This document shows, in pieces, positions 63,281-64,000 of a stretch of 64,000 bases of DNA. Source of the stretch: Oceanisphaera marina (lineage in GTDB: Bacteria; Pseudomonadota; Gammaproteobacteria; Enterobacterales; Aeromonadaceae); NCBI RefSeq assembly GCF_014643915.1, contig NZ_BMKE01000011.1, forward strand, positions 601-64,600. Direction: 5' to 3'. Numbering within the stretch: position 1 is the stretch's first letter; each line of letters opens with the position of its first letter. Made by a program: the position numbers and the translations under genes. Below the pieces are notes generated by a model. That model ran no database searches, was not told the DNA's origin, and worked only from the letters and a program-made list of their open reading frames with translations.

Positions 63281-64000
63281 ATGTCAGTACAAACAGTATG
63301 GGACCAAGGGTTAATCGAGAAGTATAACTATTCGGGGCCCCGTTATACTTCTTACCCCACTGCGCTTGAGTTTAACGATGCCTTTGGCATGCCCCAGCTG
63401 GAAGCCGCCGCAGAGCGCTATCCCGACCGACCGCTGTCGCTGTATGTGCACATCCCTTTCTGTCACAAGCTCTGTTACTACTGCGGTTGTAACAAGGTGA
63501 TCACTCGCCACCAGAGCAAGGCGGATATCTATCTCGATTTTCTGGAGCGGGAAATCATTCGCCTGGCACCGCTGTTTGCCCAGCGTACCGTGACCCAGTT
63601 GCACTGGGGCGGTGGCACGCCGACTTTCCTGACCGAACCCCAAATTCGCCGTTTAAACAGCCTGTTGCGCCAGCATTTCAATTTTGCCGAGCAAGGCGAA
63701 TACAGCATAGAAATAGACCCACGAAAAATCGAGCTGAGTCTATTAAATGTGCTGAAAGACGTCGGCTTCAATCGCATCAGTTTAGGGGTGCAGGATTTCA
63801 ATAAAGCCGTACAGCAAATGGTGAACCGCGATCAGGACAATGACTTTATCAAGGCCTTGGTTCGTCGCGCCGCCGAGCTGGGCTTTCGCTCCACCAATCT
63901 GGACTTGATATACGGCCTGCCGCTGCAAACCCCGGAAAGCTTCCAATACACCTTGCAGGAAATCGTGGCGCTGAAGCCGGCAAGACTGTCGGTATTTAAT
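63281..64000 (+). CDS. hemN: Oxygen-independent coproporphyrinogen III oxidase (partial)
   Basis: HemN decarboxylates coproporphyrinogen III without oxygen by radical SAM chemistry. The window holds the first 240 codons; the rest continues to the right. GAGGAGAGGG precedes ATG 63281. The cluster motif is HIPFCHKLCYYCGCNK with C61, C65 and C68 as cluster ligands and C70 as the extra conserved cysteine, followed by LHWGGGTPTFL, SIEIDPRKI and RISLGVQDF. The CGC motif and order after yihI favour HemN over the look-alike HemW. Confidence 0.95.
   Translation, partial: MSVQTVWDQGLIEKYNYSGPRYTSYPTALEFNDAFGMPQLEAAAERYPDRPLSLYVHIPFCHKLCYYCGCNKVITRHQSKADIYLDFLEREIIRLAPLFAQRTVTQLHWGGGTPTFLTEPQIRRLNSLLRQHFNFAEQGEYSIEIDPRKIELSLLNVLKDVGFNRISLGVQDFNKAVQQMVNRDQDNDFIKALVRRAAELGFRSTNLDLIYGLPLQTPESFQYTLQEIVALKPARLSVFN

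Noticed and set aside
1-64000. CRISPR array, prophage, insertion sequence, tRNA or rRNA
   Set aside because: No regularly spaced repeats, transposase, phage structural genes or tRNA/rRNA-like stretches were seen anywhere in the window.

Overview
This window is a chromosomal segment of a gammaproteobacterium. Most genes and their order match the part of the Escherichia coli chromosome near 85-88 min: an ilv operon, hemCDXY divergent from cyaA, cyaY-lptM-lysA-dapF-DUF484-xerC-yigB-uvrD, rarD-recQ, polA, engB, yihI and hemN. The non-enteric additions are ccoG, a complete urease cluster, an Mrp antiporter operon, cytochrome c4 and a two-component/c-di-GMP signalling group. Together they suggest a marine or brackish member of the Aeromonadales or a relative (an Oceanimonas- or Oceanisphaera-like organism); that placement is my inference. 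No search was run. Names rest on recognised motifs, lengths and synteny.

Layout. 1-5341: ccoG (cbb3 oxidase maturation), srkA and dsbA on +; a small unknown gene and the comM/yifB ATPase on -. 5342-11286: ilv region, with a 30-codon ilv leader peptide and attenuator, then ilvG, ilvM, ilvD and ilvA, without ilvE. 11301-16874 on -: ureD-A-B-C-E-F-G-hupE. 17125-17991: a beta-hydroxyacid dehydrogenase. 18037-22066 on -: hemCDXY. 22265-32257 on +: cyaA, lptM, lysA, dapF, DUF484, xerC, yigB, uvrD, with cyaY opposite. 32464-37785: rarD, recQ, a small cytochrome c, selO and a DUF3630-like gene. 37877-41060: eamA, yhhQ, a periplasmic unknown, ryhB and elbB. 41373-45251: polA and thiD. 45513-51206: mrpABCDEFG. 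51273-59360: a single receiver, REC-HDOD, Hpt-REC-GGDEF and two histidine kinases. 59426-64000: rsuA, engB, cytochrome c4, a methyltransferase, yihI, a DUF2489 gene and the start of hemN.

The window is rich in RNA-level control. It holds an ilv attenuator, a preQ1-I riboswitch covering the ribosome binding site of the queuosine-precursor transporter yhhQ, a TPP riboswitch with an SD-masking hairpin before thiD, and a RyhB small RNA behind a Fur box. RyhB's core is almost letter-for-letter that of enteric RyhB. Protein-DNA sites include a CRP-like box at cyaA (which keeps the enteric UUG start), a CRP/FNR-like box before ccoG, a palindrome between ureD and the dehydrogenase, and a DnaA box plus a GATC cluster before polA.

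I see no prophage, insertion sequence, CRISPR array, rRNA or tRNA. Repeats are limited to small intergenic palindromes: a dispersed family built on AGCGGTAAGCTTTCAGC-like arms, and REP-like hairpins before uvrD. The least explained part is the signalling group at 51273-59360. It could form one phosphorelay ending in c-di-GMP synthesis and an HDOD output.
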